Shown here: in pieces, positions 13,320-26,440 of the stretch | How positions within the stretch are numbered: position 1 is the stretch's first letter | Layout of the letters: each line of letters begins with the position of its first letter | Assembly (NCBI GenBank): GCA_037951165.1 | Contig: JBBDHG010000014.1 | Coordinates: 20,361,501 to 20,425,500 of the forward strand | Length of the DNA stretch: 64,000 nucleotides | Reading direction: 5' to 3' | DNA from: Lophius americanus | Taxonomy: Eukaryota > Chordata > Actinopteri > Lophiiformes > Lophiidae | Translations under genes and position numbers: made by a program | Notes under the pieces: generated by a model | What the model was told of the DNA's origin: nothing | What the model saw: the letters and a program-made list of their open reading frames with translations, nothing else | Database searches by the model: none

Positions 13320-13947
13320 GGTGGGTTTACATGGACAGCTTAATTCCGATTAAATTCGGAAACATGTCTAATCGGAAATAAAATGCTGCAGGTAAACACA
13401 CCTTTCCGAATGGTAAAAACCTTTCCGAATTAGATTTCATTCATTTGCAAGGAGGTAGTCTACATTATTTGGGAAAGCCTTTCCGATTGCAAGTCGCTGC
13501 AAACGCTGTATCGGGAAGCTTTCTGTTTGAGTTGTTTCTGCACATGCACAGCGTTTTTTTAGCGCCGCAACGCATTCTAAATATGACAACTTCAAAACAG
13601 TGCTTGTTCGCATCAGAGAGGGATTTATTCATTGCATTTTTGAAAGGGATTAACATATTTGGACAGTTAGATGGGTGAAAAGTCAATTCCTCCCAGGCAC
13701 CTCTTTGTCGAATTCTTCTTATGGCCGCATGTTGGCGGTCGGCACCCAGCTCATCGAAGCATATTCGGCAACTTATGAACTTGAGTGTGGATCGTCTGCG
13801 CATGTCAGAAGGCATTTACGATTGGATGAGTCGATGCATCTGAACACCGGGTTGGAAAAGATCACAAGTCATTTAAACAGGCGACCGACATTGCAATTCG
13901 GAAAGGTTTAATTCGGAAAGGAGAAAAGTGTCCGATGTAAACCCACC
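13320..13947 (+). mobile_element. MITE with TA target duplication, copy 1
   Basis: A 628-bp element with terminal inverted repeats GGTGGGTTTACAT (13 bp exact, then partial similarity). A TA dinucleotide lies immediately outside each end (13318-13319 and 13948-13949). Inside, the word ctttccgaat recurs near both ends. There is no transposase. A TA duplication suggests mobilisation by a Tc1/mariner-type enzyme (inference). Confidence 0.8.
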
Positions 13948-14039
13948 TAATGGTGGGATCTCTTACTTTGTTCCCGGTCGTTCAATTCATTATTTATTAT
14001 GTCTATGTTACCGAGGCTCATGGTAGCGCTGTCCATTAT

Positions 14040-14425
14040 TCATTAGGTAATTGGGTAAAACTTTCCATTGTATAGCACCCTGTTCAATCACTATACAAGC
14101 AAAGTGCAGCTTATTAAATCAGAGTGGAGAATCCATAGTTTAAGTGGTAGAGTCACCTTCAGATTCAAGTTTGGTCCTTGACACAGACTGAAGTTTCTGG
14201 CTGGATGATCTTAGGGACAGCTCAGTGCTGTAGCACAGAAAGTGGACAGGAGCTTTGCCATGAAGTGCATTATAAGTAATTAAAAATAATCTTAAAATCA
14301 ATTTTGTACTTGACAGGCAGCCAATACAGTGAGGCTGGGGTGGTGATAATATGTGACTTGATCATTCCCAGTTAAGAGTCCAGCTCTGGACTTTTGGACC
14401 AGCTGAAGCGGTGCTGGAGTAATTT
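14040..14425 (-). mobile_element. degraded L2-clade LINE 3' fragment
   Basis: The minus strand encodes, with frameshifts, SLYWLPVKYKIDFKI, then LITYNALHGKAPV, then a SLRSSSQ...SVSRTKLESEGD stretch. This is the order at the end of the L2 reverse transcriptase ORF (LHWLPV..RIDFKI, ALHG.AP, RSLRSS, VPRT.L...GD). The copy is far more decayed than the two at 34743 and 50612. Confidence 0.7.
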
Positions 14426-17400
14426 GACTCAGGATGAGGAAAACAAATAAATGAAGCAAGGATGAGGAAAATATTAAGATTAATATAGAGATCCGTGGTC
14501 AAGATCAGGAGATGATAGAAATGGTTTGATTTCTGGTAATGCTAATAGGACTTGATGTTTCAATCCCTGTGGAAAGTTGACACCCTGGATGTTGGCAGTC
14601 TGATTGGAGTGGTTAAATGGAGAGTAGGTACGTTTTGGGGTTTCATCAGGTGGGCCACCTCTTCATATATGTTCTATAGGTTAGGCCCACAACATCCGAC
14701 ATCTGGGCAGTTGAAATTGGGGAGCCAAGGGTAATGTACTTGTTGTTTTCGACACCTCCCTTGCGTTGTCTAGGTTTAATATGGTTAGGTTTGTTTTTTT
14801 CTCTATTCAATTTTACATCCTTCTACTTCTACTTTTTAATTAAAGTCACCCAATTCGGTTTGGATTGAGTGGCTTAAACATTCTAAATTTCAGGATACAT
14901 CATCTGTTGTATACCTCAGGCTCAATGGGTGTTTCGGCCTTTGGTTCCAGGACATCCTCCCCTGAGGCAGCCCTCCAGGTGATCTGGTCCTGGAGTGTAT
15001 CTCGTAGCTAATTGGGTCAAATCTTTATCTTAATAAGCAATTTTTCTTTGCTATACTTGTATTGAACGTAATTACTGTGGTATTACTATACTGATTTATT
15101 AAACCAGTATTACTATGTTATTAAATTGGATTATTAGCAAAATGGGCTTTGTACAGGTAAATTTAGGACCCAATCTAACGCAGACATTCCTGAAATAGGA
15201 TCTGACAAGGGGAGCAAAGAGGGTTTAGAAGCAGGTCAACATTTACTCTTAATTGAAATTGATGTAGAAAGTCATCAAATTGAGATTGATGTGGAAGAAA
15301 AATAAAAGGGGGAAAGCGTAAAGACTTTAGAAACTTTAGTAGGGGCCAAAATGTGATGGCTAGACTACTGGGTCAGAGTATCTCTTAATACATACCAGAG
15401 TGGTTTAAGACAACTGGTGAATCGCTCTCACTGATTCATAACTACACAAGTGGGCGATATAACATCTGGAGCATCTCATACAGATTTTAAGGGTCCCCTC
15501 TATGTCTGACCGAGAAGCAGAGGGACGTGACAAAACCCAGGTGATTGAAATCCAAGGAACAGAGACTGGGCTGCGGATGCTCAGTAACAGAACATTCTTC
15601 AGAATCTGTCCGTGTTTATCTGCCTATCGTTTGCCATGCAAAGCATTACACTGTCGAGTAAACATAATTATCTTTCACTCATAGTAATGGTGCCTGAGTT
15701 TCAAGAATAGATGAATAAATCAGAAGGTTTTACTTATACAGTCTTGTACACTGTTTTGTGGATTCACAGTCCAATGTCCTTGTACCTTTTGGATATATCT
15801 TGCTGGAGTGAACTAAGCCGAACAGCTTGATGTTTACTTGATAATGATTCGGCCAAGTTTGACAACAGTCTTATTTCACACCAAATATAGGGGCTTTGCA
15901 CAGTCCATGAATTCCAGTGTATTTAATTTTATATTTATCACGTGTTTCCCCTCTAACAGCCAAAGTGAAGCACCTGGGCTTGAGTGTGTTAGACAGACCT
16001 CTGTTTTTTCTCAGTGTCATCTTTTTGTTCACATTTATTTGAAGTCAGCAATGCTTAAGGAACTGGCCTCGTTTTCGATGAAATGCAAAAAAATTGTAAA
16101 GCAACATATTTAAATGTATTGTTAGTAGTAGTAATAATAGTATAATCTACATGTCAATGGATGCTTGAGCAAGACCCTGACCCTCAGTTTGTTCCAGTGG
16201 CTGGCCCTGTGTTGTACTCTGTATAACTGAATGTGATATATAACTGTGTTAGAATGAGAACATGCAAATCCCTAATCAGTATATTTGTCAATTGACAACA
16301 TTTATACAGGCACTAATTAGTTTGTCTTCCATCAGCATTAGTAACAGCAGTATTCCTCCTTCACATATCATCTGTCCTTCATCCAGATATCATCTGTTGT
16401 AATAGTGCCAACTCTTTAGTCATTGATTCCATAGTAGGGGCTGATTTAGTTTTAAAAAGATCTGTAGAACTACAGGATTGTTGCAGTGGTTAGTATCTAG
16501 CAAAGTGGTCTAAGGAAGGACCGGATGTTATGTTAGGGATAGGAAGATTCTTCTCTATGCATGTGATTAAAAAGAAAAATCCATCAGAACCTGTTATTAT
16601 ACAGTATATGGTTGATTGTTAACTTTGCACTACATACAGGGGGACTACAAGTCAATCGGAGAACTCATTAGAAAATTAATTTTATCGGTATATTTCCCGT
16701 CATCAGCATCAGTTAATGTTCTCTCAAAGATATGGAACAAATAAAGTTAATCAGGATTCTAGATTAGTAATTAGATTAACAATAATGTGACAAAGATCTT
16801 TTTTCGTTTATTTTGACTGTGGTGTTTATTTTGGAGCAAAACCGTTGCAGCTGATACAATCAATTGAAGGAGATACTGGAATGTTACAAAAAGCTCATGT
16901 GTGAGGAAATATAATTGCAAGTGCATGAAAACAGTACACAAGGGAATCTAATCCCTCTTTCTGATGTTCAGCAATGAGACTGACCAAGCTGACAACTATT
17001 TATGCTGACATAGGAACACTGTTCAAATATCATCCCATCACAATGACAAGCAGCCCCCTCAGGAAAGGCTGGATTAGGTGAAAAAGAAAATAGTGGAATG
17101 GAAAAGAGGCAGGCGACAAACTGGCATGAAATAAGAGAAAATGGGTTGATTGATCAAATAAATAAGGCCTTGTAGGGAAGATTGAGAGAGAGGGCAGTGG
17201 TGGGGATGTGGAATAAAAGTCTCATTGAAGAACAAAATGAATTGGAGGACTGGCACACAGAGAGTAAGAGAGGGAATGCGGATGGACTGGTGAGAACATG
17301 AAGGATGAAAGTTACCAGCAGAGCCTGGATAGAAAGTGTGCCTTCATAAGCATAGTGTATCTGAGTTTTCTGATCATACAACTAGCCTCAGGAGACCACG

Positions 17401-20400
17401 AAACACAATATACAATAGATCCCATGTCTCAAGATGGATGAGGGCCATGCTGCAATGTCAGCTCTCTTAGCGGTCCTTACCAACAAAGACAAATCTCCCC
17501 ACTACCGCCCCCTTCAACACGGCGGCTAATACAACTAATGGAGACATTTACAGTGTAGGACTGGCTCAATGCTCTTTGACTAGACGTCTGCTGTTTTGCT
17601 CTTGGGATGTACGTACTGGGAATTTTTTTTTTCAGTGCATAAATATCTCACGTCTTTCAACGTGATGGATAAAAGTCAATCGGAATTGTTTAATGATTTC
17701 AAAGACACTACGTGTCGTGTCGTCCTCCGTTTCCTTTCATGGGTTCACTTAAATCGGCTCCCAGTTCATAGCCACAAGCAGCAAACAGGAAAATGGTGAA
17801 TAAGCTCCACAATTGGATTTGACATGCTTTTTCATCTTAAAAAAGAAAAAAAGAAAAGAGGCCTCATTTGTGCTGCCCTACATCACTTCTTCTTTCCAAT
17901 CATCTTTCCTACCGGGCTATTGCTGGCTGCCATGGGGGCTTTTGGCCAACCTGGAGAGTCATTAGGAGGCTTGACTCACTGTGATTGCTTGCTCTCACAC
18001 ACACATGAAAGAAAAACTTGGAAAAGTCAGCCGGAAAAGGGTAGAAAAACTATTTCCTGCTTGATTAATTTTGTATGGTCCTGGTATTGTGAAGTCCACA
18101 AGAACCTTTCCCCTTCCAAGATTCCAACCCTGATTCCTACCACGTCCATGACAGCATTTCAACATTTTCAAAACAAAATTGAGTTTTGACTATCCTTAAA
18201 TGTTCTGACAAACAAATAACATTTTTTTTTTGGCTTTGGTGATGATATGAAATTATCAAATACAGAATTCTGTAAATTTCAAGCATGCTTTGCAGTGGCC
18301 CTCAAATGTTGAAAGTTTCCACGTCATCTCTGCTCCTATTCAGAGGGCAAGTTTCAAAAAACAGACAGAAAATAGAAAAAATTCAGAGAAACCTCACCAG
18401 TGCTTTGTACTGGCCCTATTTTATTCATTCTTTACCCCTATTATCCATTAAACTGTGCATATCATAACTGGTAACTTACAATTTTCTAAATACATTTTAA
18501 GCTCATTTATACATTGAGAGATTTCCATTTCACATCAACACAAATCCCATTTTTTCCGATATTAACTGGAAAAACCGTTCTACCGTTCGAGTTGTCTTCA
18601 GAGTGATTAGTGAGTGATACTGTGGGTATCTAAGGTCGCCAACTGGATGCAAAGACTAATTGAAAAAGGTGAGACACACATGAGGTCTATCTCTTCTAGA
18701 CCTTGGCGTGGCATGAGGCAGAAGAACGATGGTTTTCGCCGTTGCGTTTATTTTAATAGATTAATGGATTGACATATCGTTTATCGTTTGGTCATTATCA
18801 TTGATAACAGAAGACCAAATGGAGCAAGCCCACCATGTGATGGAGCCACGTGTAGAAATCTGTACCAAGCATACGGCACTCAAAATGTACTTCTGACCCT
18901 ATTTTGGTCTTCAATAACTCCGAGGAGAAAAAATGTCGCTCTTTAGCTACTAAATACTCACCATATTTACCAGCTAGCTGTTAAGTGATGAGTTGAAAAT
19001 ACACTAAAACACTCCTCAGCATCAGGTTATAACTCTGTAACTGTGGTGGTGGTTTATAAATAACCCCAGGTCATTTAATTAAATTAATTGGTGCACTTGT
19101 AATTAAAATAATTTGAAATCAAACAAACTGCATACAAACGTTAATGGGTTAAGAACTAATCACAGGGATCAAGCAATCAAATATTCAATAAACCATTAAA
19201 AGCACGGGTAGGGGGTGGGGATGAAGGAAGATTTATATGACTGTAACAAAACAAGGTATGATCAATTCAGTAAATAAGCAGCATCAATAAGAAGAAATGC
19301 TGTGTCACAAATCAGCCATAAGATTGCGCCTGACTCATATTGTGGGGCTTCTACAATGTGTGTATTGAACCTTTCTGACAAAACCAGCATAAACCTTCTA
19401 AGCAGTCTGTGAAACATTAGCTCCTCTGGGGGCATTGGACAGCATCGGCTAGCCTTCGCTCTATCGATGTGCCTTGGGCCCCCGAGGTCCTGTTACTGGT
19501 TTACAGGTTGTTCTTTCTTAGAACACTCTGAGAGGTATAAACCACTGTGAACTGGGATAACACAACAACACTTTTGGAAATGCTTTGACCCAGTCGTCTT
19601 AATCATCATTGTCATTCCTATTCCTGAATTATTTCTGGCCCAATTTTTCCAATGTTGATGTCCATCAGGTTTGTCCCTTCATTTCCCACTAGAACTTCCA
19701 TGCATTAAGTAGGCAGCAGCTCTGAATCAGTGAACAAGGACATGATTATCAACCGTGAAAGCAAAATAAATGTGAGAAGACTAAAGTTTTCTATGGACTG
19801 ATAGGGGGACACTGTGATACTGATACGTTACTGAGGCTGTGGATTGATTGCATTTAGAGTGATCCACCATCTGTGCTTGAACATCCCACCGTTTCATTGG
19901 ATTGGAGCGGACTCTGACATACTTTATCTCTTTCGCAAACTCAGCGTTTAGTGTGAATGTTGTCTGGTTGCAGTTAACTCTTTTGGGTTTATTTCCCCGT
20001 TCCGCTTCGGTGTGCAGTGAATCTCTGAGCTCATTAAGATGTTGATCCTCACAGCTTTTTGAGATGATAATAACACAAACTGCTTCGGAGTTTCCAGGTG
20101 CTTGATTATGTTTAGTCCACCGCCGGGCTTTTGTTGGTCCACAGCAGTGGTCCAAACTGACTAACGCAGCAAGAAGCTCCACAGATATTAGAGGATTGTT
20201 CACTTAACATGCAGAGCAAGAAAAAGCTTTGACTAGAGGTATAAGATCAGAAAAACACCCATTAATGACTAATTAACTGTTATCATAACTACACTGGTGT
20301 GTCATATCTTCAATGCCATAATAACAAAACGGGTTGATGTAGCTCAAATTCACAGAAGTGTAATTTTTTAAAATCACCAACAATTCTGTGTTTGCAGTGT

Positions 20401-20862
20401 GTTATATTTGTCTTTGCTGCACGAAGAAAATAATGTCAGATTGGTGCCTCAACAATTACAAAATGTTTACTTTGAAGAATTTCCAAATCTTAAATATTAC
20501 CTATCTGATCATGCACGTGGAAAAAGAAAATTGTTGATGAACTAAAAGAAAAAATTCCATCCAGTAACCTAAATGAAATATTAATTATTATTAATCGTCA
20601 GCTATTAATTAAGTTGAAAATACTTCATTTAATTGAGTTTTACCAGTTGAAGTAATTTTTTTTAGTTCATCAAACAATTCTCTTTTTAAAGTCTAGGATT
20701 AAATACTTCAAACTTATTTAAGCTGGACTAATCAATATTTTTACATCAACAATAGAATGAGAATAAAATCAAGAGGATTCGTAATCATGAGCTGACAGAA
20801 GTATCACCAACTATGCACATACCCTAACCACTTCGGAGATTATATGAGTTATAGAAGAAATT

Positions 20863-21010
20863 TAAGAAGAAGAAGAAGCCTTTATTTGTCACATACAATC
20901 ATGCAATCAGGATGAAGTAGCAAAATATGTTCTCTGTATTTAACCCAACCCTGGCGAGCACTGGGCTGCTGTCTGCAGCGCCTGGATTAGCTCATTGTTT
21001 TGGTTTTACA
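20863..21010 (-). mobile_element. tail of a tRNA-headed SINE
   Basis: On the plus strand it reads aagcctttatttgtcacata, ttctctgtatttaaccc and gagcactgggctgctgtctg. It is the same tail type as at 50480-50604. The AATAAAGG-like 3' end lies toward lower coordinates, so the element is on the minus strand. The head is missing. Confidence 0.6.
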
Positions 21011-21208
21011 GCTCACACGTTCACTCTTTTGGTTCACTCTCACTGTTTGCATAAACCAGCAACAACACACAGCTTTTTTTTTCAGTTAAGAAGCTCTGAT
21101 AATCCTGCTTTTGACCACCTACTTAGCACAATATGAAACGTCAAACTGGTGGAAACAAAATACAAAACAATGAACAGTAATAAATAATTAAAAAATGAGG
21201 ATTAAACT

Positions 21209-21209
<1 letters not shown>

Positions 21210-21252
<43 letters not shown>

Positions 21253-21260
21253 CATATATT
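21210..21260. repeat. (TA)n microsatellite
   Basis: About 50 bp of TA dinucleotides followed by a few CATA units. Confidence 0.97.
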
Positions 21261-23464
21261 TTATGTCTAAAAGCTCTCCGTCCGTTTGGAGCAAGAGTTT
21301 CACAGTTGGGATTGGATACAAACCGGGCATCAAGATCCCGCCCCTACGGTTATTTGACTCAGTTCTAGTAAGTTGTCATTCATGATGCATAACCACTTTT
21401 TGATAACTACTGGATATTAAAATGGCACTTGTCAGAAAAATGGAAACTCAAACATACAGTATCAGTATCATCATGATTAGAACTTACTGAAATGACAGAA
21501 TCCATCTTTGGGAAAAATATATTTGACATGACTGTGAATTTTCAATTTGGCCCAAGAGCCATTTCTGACAAAGAAAGGATGGAATTTATGATATATAATT
21601 CAGCCAAACTCTGAGGGGGTGATGACGTTTTTATCTCACTCTAGAGAAGATGCAAGGACATCCAATTTTTTCCATATTTTAATGTTCTGAATGAGCAAAT
21701 ACAAAGCATGAACTGCTTTTGCTCATATTTTATTAGCTAATTCTCTTTGATCATAATTGATGATTGTAGACTTCCTTGCTCTGAGCTATCTTTGTTTTCA
21801 TTAATAAACCAACAGATTCTCTATGGGCCTTTATATTTTTTATCTTGAGGCACATTTCTATAGAAGGTGGGGAGCAAAGACTTCTCACTCTTTCTCTCCG
21901 TCTTCCACAGTCAGACACTGTCGTGTCTCATCAAATATATTCTTGGCTGGATCATCTTGCTCCATCATTCTCAATCCGCTGGGCTCCATGAAAAAGGCCG
22001 GGAGCAAGGCTTCAAATGAGCGCAGGGAGATTATGGGGTAACCACAGAGATGGAGATAGAGGGTCAGACAGAGATGATGATGGAAAGCTGTTATTAGTTG
22101 TGGAAGGACACTAGATAACTTGGCCCACGTGACCCTCAGTGTAGTGGATCACTGGCTGGCTGGGCCTCCAGACAGAGAAGACAGAGACAACGATGCAGAG
22201 GGGACAAGAGGTAAGCAGGTTCTCATCCCCTGACTGACCCATAAAATTTAAATGAACTTGTAATGTCGTAGAAGGGTCATAATTGATGCAGCAACTTAAA
22301 AAAGAAGACAGCCATATCCGTCCGAAGATGTGCTCTTTCCTTCCTCAAATACTATCTATTATTAACCCATTGAAAATTCACAGATGACCTAGTTAGAGCG
22401 CCACCAGTTTCAAATTGAATGGAATTAAGAAGCAAAGTTGAACAGCTTTGGAAAAAACGCTGAGCTAAACATTTTATCCGTCAAAAACTGATGTAATAAG
22501 AAGGTAGCCTGTTTAGTCCTCAGAGGAAACTTAACTCTAAATAGGGAGAGTACAGATTTCCTGTGCCTCCAGCTTACATATCAAACAGTGAAACCTGCAG
22601 ACCAGCAAACTTACAACGATGCGAGAACATAAAAAGGGTGGAATAACAGCACAGAACGTAAAAAACGAAAAGATGTGGCAAAGGGCAAAATGAAATATGA
22701 TGTAACATAACTCTGAATTTAATAGCAGTTGGAAAATCAACAGAAAGAAATGGAAGTCATAGAACACACCGATGGCTAAAGGTAGAATAAAGTACGTTCA
22801 AAGCCACCACTGAGATCACCGAGCCCATGCCCTTTGTGTTGTGTCTGGGAATGTTCGAGCTTTAGTGGCCTGAGGAGTCATTTATATGTAATTACATCGT
22901 CATTACATGCTACAGCGGTCAAGGACACATAATTGATTTTCAAAAGTTGAACACATTTTCACAAATTACAGTTGGTCCCCCTACCAGAATGTAAATTTTC
23001 TAGATCATATTTCTGGCATTTTACATTATTCTTTCTTTCAAGATATGCTCATATTACTTATATAAAAACGAATTTTAACGTCTTCGAAAAAGAATGGTTG
23101 CTTTAAAAATGGGATGCTATTAGAGCTTTAACATTGCAAATCCAATACATCTAAATGTTGTAACAGTGGAGCGGTTCTTGGTGTATCGCACACGAATCCT
23201 TTTGGTAAGAAAAGCAATTTGTTAAGATTTATTTGGATCGACAGTAAAATTACCATTTTTATAATTCAAAGCATTGATCTTATAGTTCATCTCACTGCAT
23301 AGACCACTACTTCAACGCAATTAAGGTAAATGGTCCCGCAACTCTTACAATTACGCATCATTACAACATTAAGTACCCCTCCATCATGATTAACGGGTAC
23401 CTGAGTTACTCGTGTCTGTGCATGCGTAAACTCGTGCCTCATGCCATTATCTCACAATCATTAC

Positions 23465-23587
23465 CTCTTTTCTGGTGTGGTTTCATTTTCTTTGCTTGCT
23501 GGTGCTTCCTGTAGATCTGGGAGGTTGGCAAAGTCGTCCTGTTCAGCCAGGCCAATCGCCAGTGACAGAACGACCATCTTGCCTTCA
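23465..23587 (-). CDS. syt7: syt7 linker cassette exon D (41 codons)
   Basis: A 123-bp phase 2-2 cassette. It reads EGKMVVLSLAIGLAEQDDF, then ANLPDLQEAPASKENETTPEK, ending in AG of a split Arg codon. The acceptor is GCGTCCAG and the donor gtaatg. The first half (MVVLSLAIGLAEQDDFANLPDL) is the least disordered-looking part of the linker: an amphipathic or hydrophobic helix followed by an acidic patch. It could mediate a specific interaction rather than act as spacer (inference). Exon C must precede it for the KSFL-EGKM junction. Joined to the distal exon it forms AGG (Arg), then TPGNK. Confidence 0.85.
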
Positions 23588-23840
23588 CTGGACGCGCAAA
23601 GATGACATCGCAACAACACACAGAAGACACACAAACACCATACATTCATTTCACGTAGAGAGGGAGAGAGAACAGGAGAGGTGGTGTTTATTTTAAGCAA
23701 ATACGTTATAAAGCTAAGATCTTATAGGCTCATCTACTGCATGTGTTTTGGATATTCTGCAAACCAAATATGAAACTATTCTTTCTCTGATTTAATGTTT
23801 GGTTAAGTTCATTGAAAACTAAAAACCCCGACAGCAAGGC

Positions 23841-23879
23841 TATTTCTGCAGTAAGCCTTGGGGGCTTACTGCAGAAATA
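23841..23879. repeat. perfect 17-bp inverted repeat (hairpin)
   Basis: Left arm tatttctgcagtaagcc (23841-23857), 5-base loop, right arm ggcttactgcagaaata (23863-23879), with no mismatch. It lies at the left edge of the Rpt-A copy at 23855. Confidence 0.9.
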
Positions 23880-24440
23880 CCCGCGCCGTACAAACAATTC
23901 CCTGATTGAACTCGTCATATTAAAAGTGAAGTTATGTACACAGTATTTATTGTCAAGAATTGTCCTACTAGTGAGTAAAATTTGAACCATTAGGGTAAAA
24001 TATGATATATTCATAAAAAAATCTCCTCGAGTCGATTCATATGGACCAAATTTGGACCAAATTTAACTAACAGTTGAGAAATATTGGCCTGAAAATTATT
24101 GGAGGTAAAGCTTCCCCGAGCGTTGGAAACATACAGCCGATCTATCCCGAAAGGAATCCAGTTCTTCAGACCACTTCAAGTTGATTCATATGCACCAAAT
24201 TGGACTAAATCTGACAAATGGTTGAGAAATCTTGGCCAAAACATTTGGATATAAAGCTTTCCAGTGTCAGAAATATACAACCGACCTATCCCAAAAGAAA
24301 TCCAGTTCTTCCTTATATTTTATATATATATTTTTTTAGTTCTTCCTTACATATTCCATTTGGGTGCAGAAATGAAAAGGGCTGTTGAAATAGTTTTTGA
24401 GTTATTGTGAACATGACAGATCTGTAGCGGACGCGTACGC
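23855..24440 (+). repeat. Rpt-A copy next to a perfect hairpin
   Basis: Contains ccctgattgaactcgtca, agtaaaatttgaacc, cgattcatatggaccaaat and two related units, ending tttttgagttattgtgaac. The left module is replaced by a 17-bp inverted repeat (23841-23879). Confidence 0.72.
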
Positions 24441-24569
24441 CTTGATGATGCCATTGATATCCTTGACTATTTCAGGATATCAAATAATCTTTAATCTTTC
24501 TTTCACATGTACACAGTACATCCATACAGTTTAACAGCATGAAATTGATCTCAAACCAAACCATTCAAA

Positions 24570-24716
24570 CCATACCTGAGGGAGCAGCAGTGGGTAGCCC
24601 CCGTGAAGCCCTCGGGGAGCTGAGATTTCAGGGTCTTGTTGCGTCAGGGGCTGGGCTCGAACCGTGGTCCCCCAGTTGAGGGACGACTGTTCTACCCACT
24701 GAGCTAAAGCCGCCTT
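24570..24716 (-). mobile_element. tRNA-derived SINE head
   Basis: The minus strand starts ggcggctttagctcagtggg and continues tagaacagtcgtc, then ggttcgagcccagcccctg. An A box (tagctcagtggg) and a B box (ggttcgagccc) stand about 40 bp apart, as in a tRNA gene. No acceptor stem closes and no CCA-type 3' end follows. The sequence runs into a SINE body (ggagcagtgggtag-like in plus sense), so this is a SINE, not a tRNA gene. Confidence 0.7.
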
Positions 24717-25889
24717 TCCTTTGTTTATTTATGCAATAAAAGCTCTGGTAAAGTAGAAGCTTTGATTAATATTTTTTACCAAGGTAAAATTACAGCCCTA
24801 AAAATCGCCCTTTGAAGGATATTTTGACAATTTGTTTTTGGTCAAATCTCCGTGAACCTCATGTCATATTAATATGATACTGATTTAAGGGAATATGAAC
24901 GTTATTTCAACTTCTATTTCTGCCAATCATAGAATAAGAATGTATTCACTCTGTATGAAAATGTGTACAGAAAAAAACAATCAGATTGCGTCTTTTCTTT
25001 TCATGTTTCTTGTCTATTCCGTCTTCTTACTTGTCTGACATGGGTGATAGGCCCTGATGGATTCACCATGGGGTCAACTTTTCTATGTATCATTGGTCAT
25101 TTATGTTGAAATCAATGTCGATATCAATGATGCAAACTAAAAAAAATCTCTTTTAAATGTGATTTATGTTCAAATGTAGAGAGTAAAAGTAAAAAATTGT
25201 AAGAATATTTTAGTAAAATATAGATACCTGAAAACTAGTAATATTTGTACTTAGTTACTTTCCACTTCTGGTTTTCAATTCACAATATTTGGTTGGATGT
25301 TTGCTTTACTTAAACGTAAAGTGTACGGGCACAAAAATGACCTGAAGTGAACATTTTAACACCAACGTACAATATGTGTAGATTCTTAAGTCAAGTAGCG
25401 ACTATAAAAACTAATCCATAGCCAATATACTTTCATTTTATGTCAGGTTACATTAGATAATCAATGCCACACACTTTTATGTATGGCTTTCATCTATATT
25501 AGCACGATGGATTTTATTAAAAGTTATAAGAGGAACTTAAGACAGTTTTTTTTCTTTGCCATTTTCTTCGCAGAGGTCGAGACTGTGTTATTAAAAGTGT
25601 TCCACTCTTTGATTCATTACATTTACTAATACATTACTCCCACTCTGGATAAAGCATTTTCACTCCGATTATTTACGTACTCTAAAATTAGCAGGGACAG
25701 TTTCTACTGGGAAAACAATTCATCTTGGTACCAATATATTTCTCATGCTTTGTAGGGATTCTTCTTTCCTTTAATACTGACATACTCATATATATGAAAC
25801 AGCCCAGAGCACTCTAATATCAACTTCAACACATTCACAACAATAACATCACTAATTGAAATGCAGGGAATGTCATTCAAGTGATATTT

Positions 25890-26440
25890 ATCATGATAAC
25901 AAACAACCTGTTAGAAAAGGTTGTATAAAGGGGCTTTTTCTGGTTTTCATGGTATAAAGTAGTATAACTATAGCGCCGCCACCGCAAATCATCCGTGTTA
26001 ACGCAGTAACGCAAAAACTCTTGCATGGGTCATATTTAAATTGTATATCCACATAGATCTTATTCGGAGGAAGAACTGGATCGATTGTGGGAAAGGTTGG
26101 TTCCATATTTCCCACACTACAGGTAGCTTTACAAACTTTTTCAGAGGCCAAAGTTTATCAACGGTCCGTCCGATACAGTCCATATGAAAAATCTTCGTTA
26201 TTCAATCATAACTTCCTATCCGTTGGTCCAATTTGGTGCATATGTATTTCATGTGTTACTCTAATCATTCATATTATAGTCACTAGGGGGAGCTTTTTCA
26301 TGAAAAACACTGTTTCCCGGACATAACTTCTCACTCAATTTGAGTTCAAAAGGGGGATCGGTTTTCAAAAGCAGGGGATTGGGGGGTTTTAGGGATATAA
26401 TCTTGCTAACGGGGACGACAACGTAGGTCTAGTTAGTGGA
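25890..26440 (-). repeat. Rpt-A copy, minus orientation
   Basis: Contains catgggtcatatttaaatt, ttggtgcatatgtatt and tagggggagctttttcatg. It ends with the reverse complement of the left module (ttttagggatataatcttgc then acggggacgacaacgtagg), so this end is intact. Confidence 0.7.

Larger units (their letters stand above)
3830..23464 (-). other. syt7 intron of about 19.6 kb between cassette D and distal exon
   Basis: The largest intron bounded by exons in the window. It contains Rpt-A copies (5090-6310, 8270-8665, 9540-10240), Rpt-B copies (6490-7135, 7880-8222), a MITE (13320-13947), an old L2 fragment (14040-14425), a SINE tail (20863-21010) and several microsatellites. I see no gene or recognisable repeat in 11.1-13.3, 14.4-20.8 and 21.3-23.4 kb. 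ORFs there are short and unsupported; the 140-codon one at 19781-20203 is discussed under findings. Confidence 0.65.

Noticed and set aside
24570..24716. Functional tRNA gene on the minus strand
   Set aside because: A and B boxes are present, but no acceptor stem closes and the sequence continues into a SINE body.
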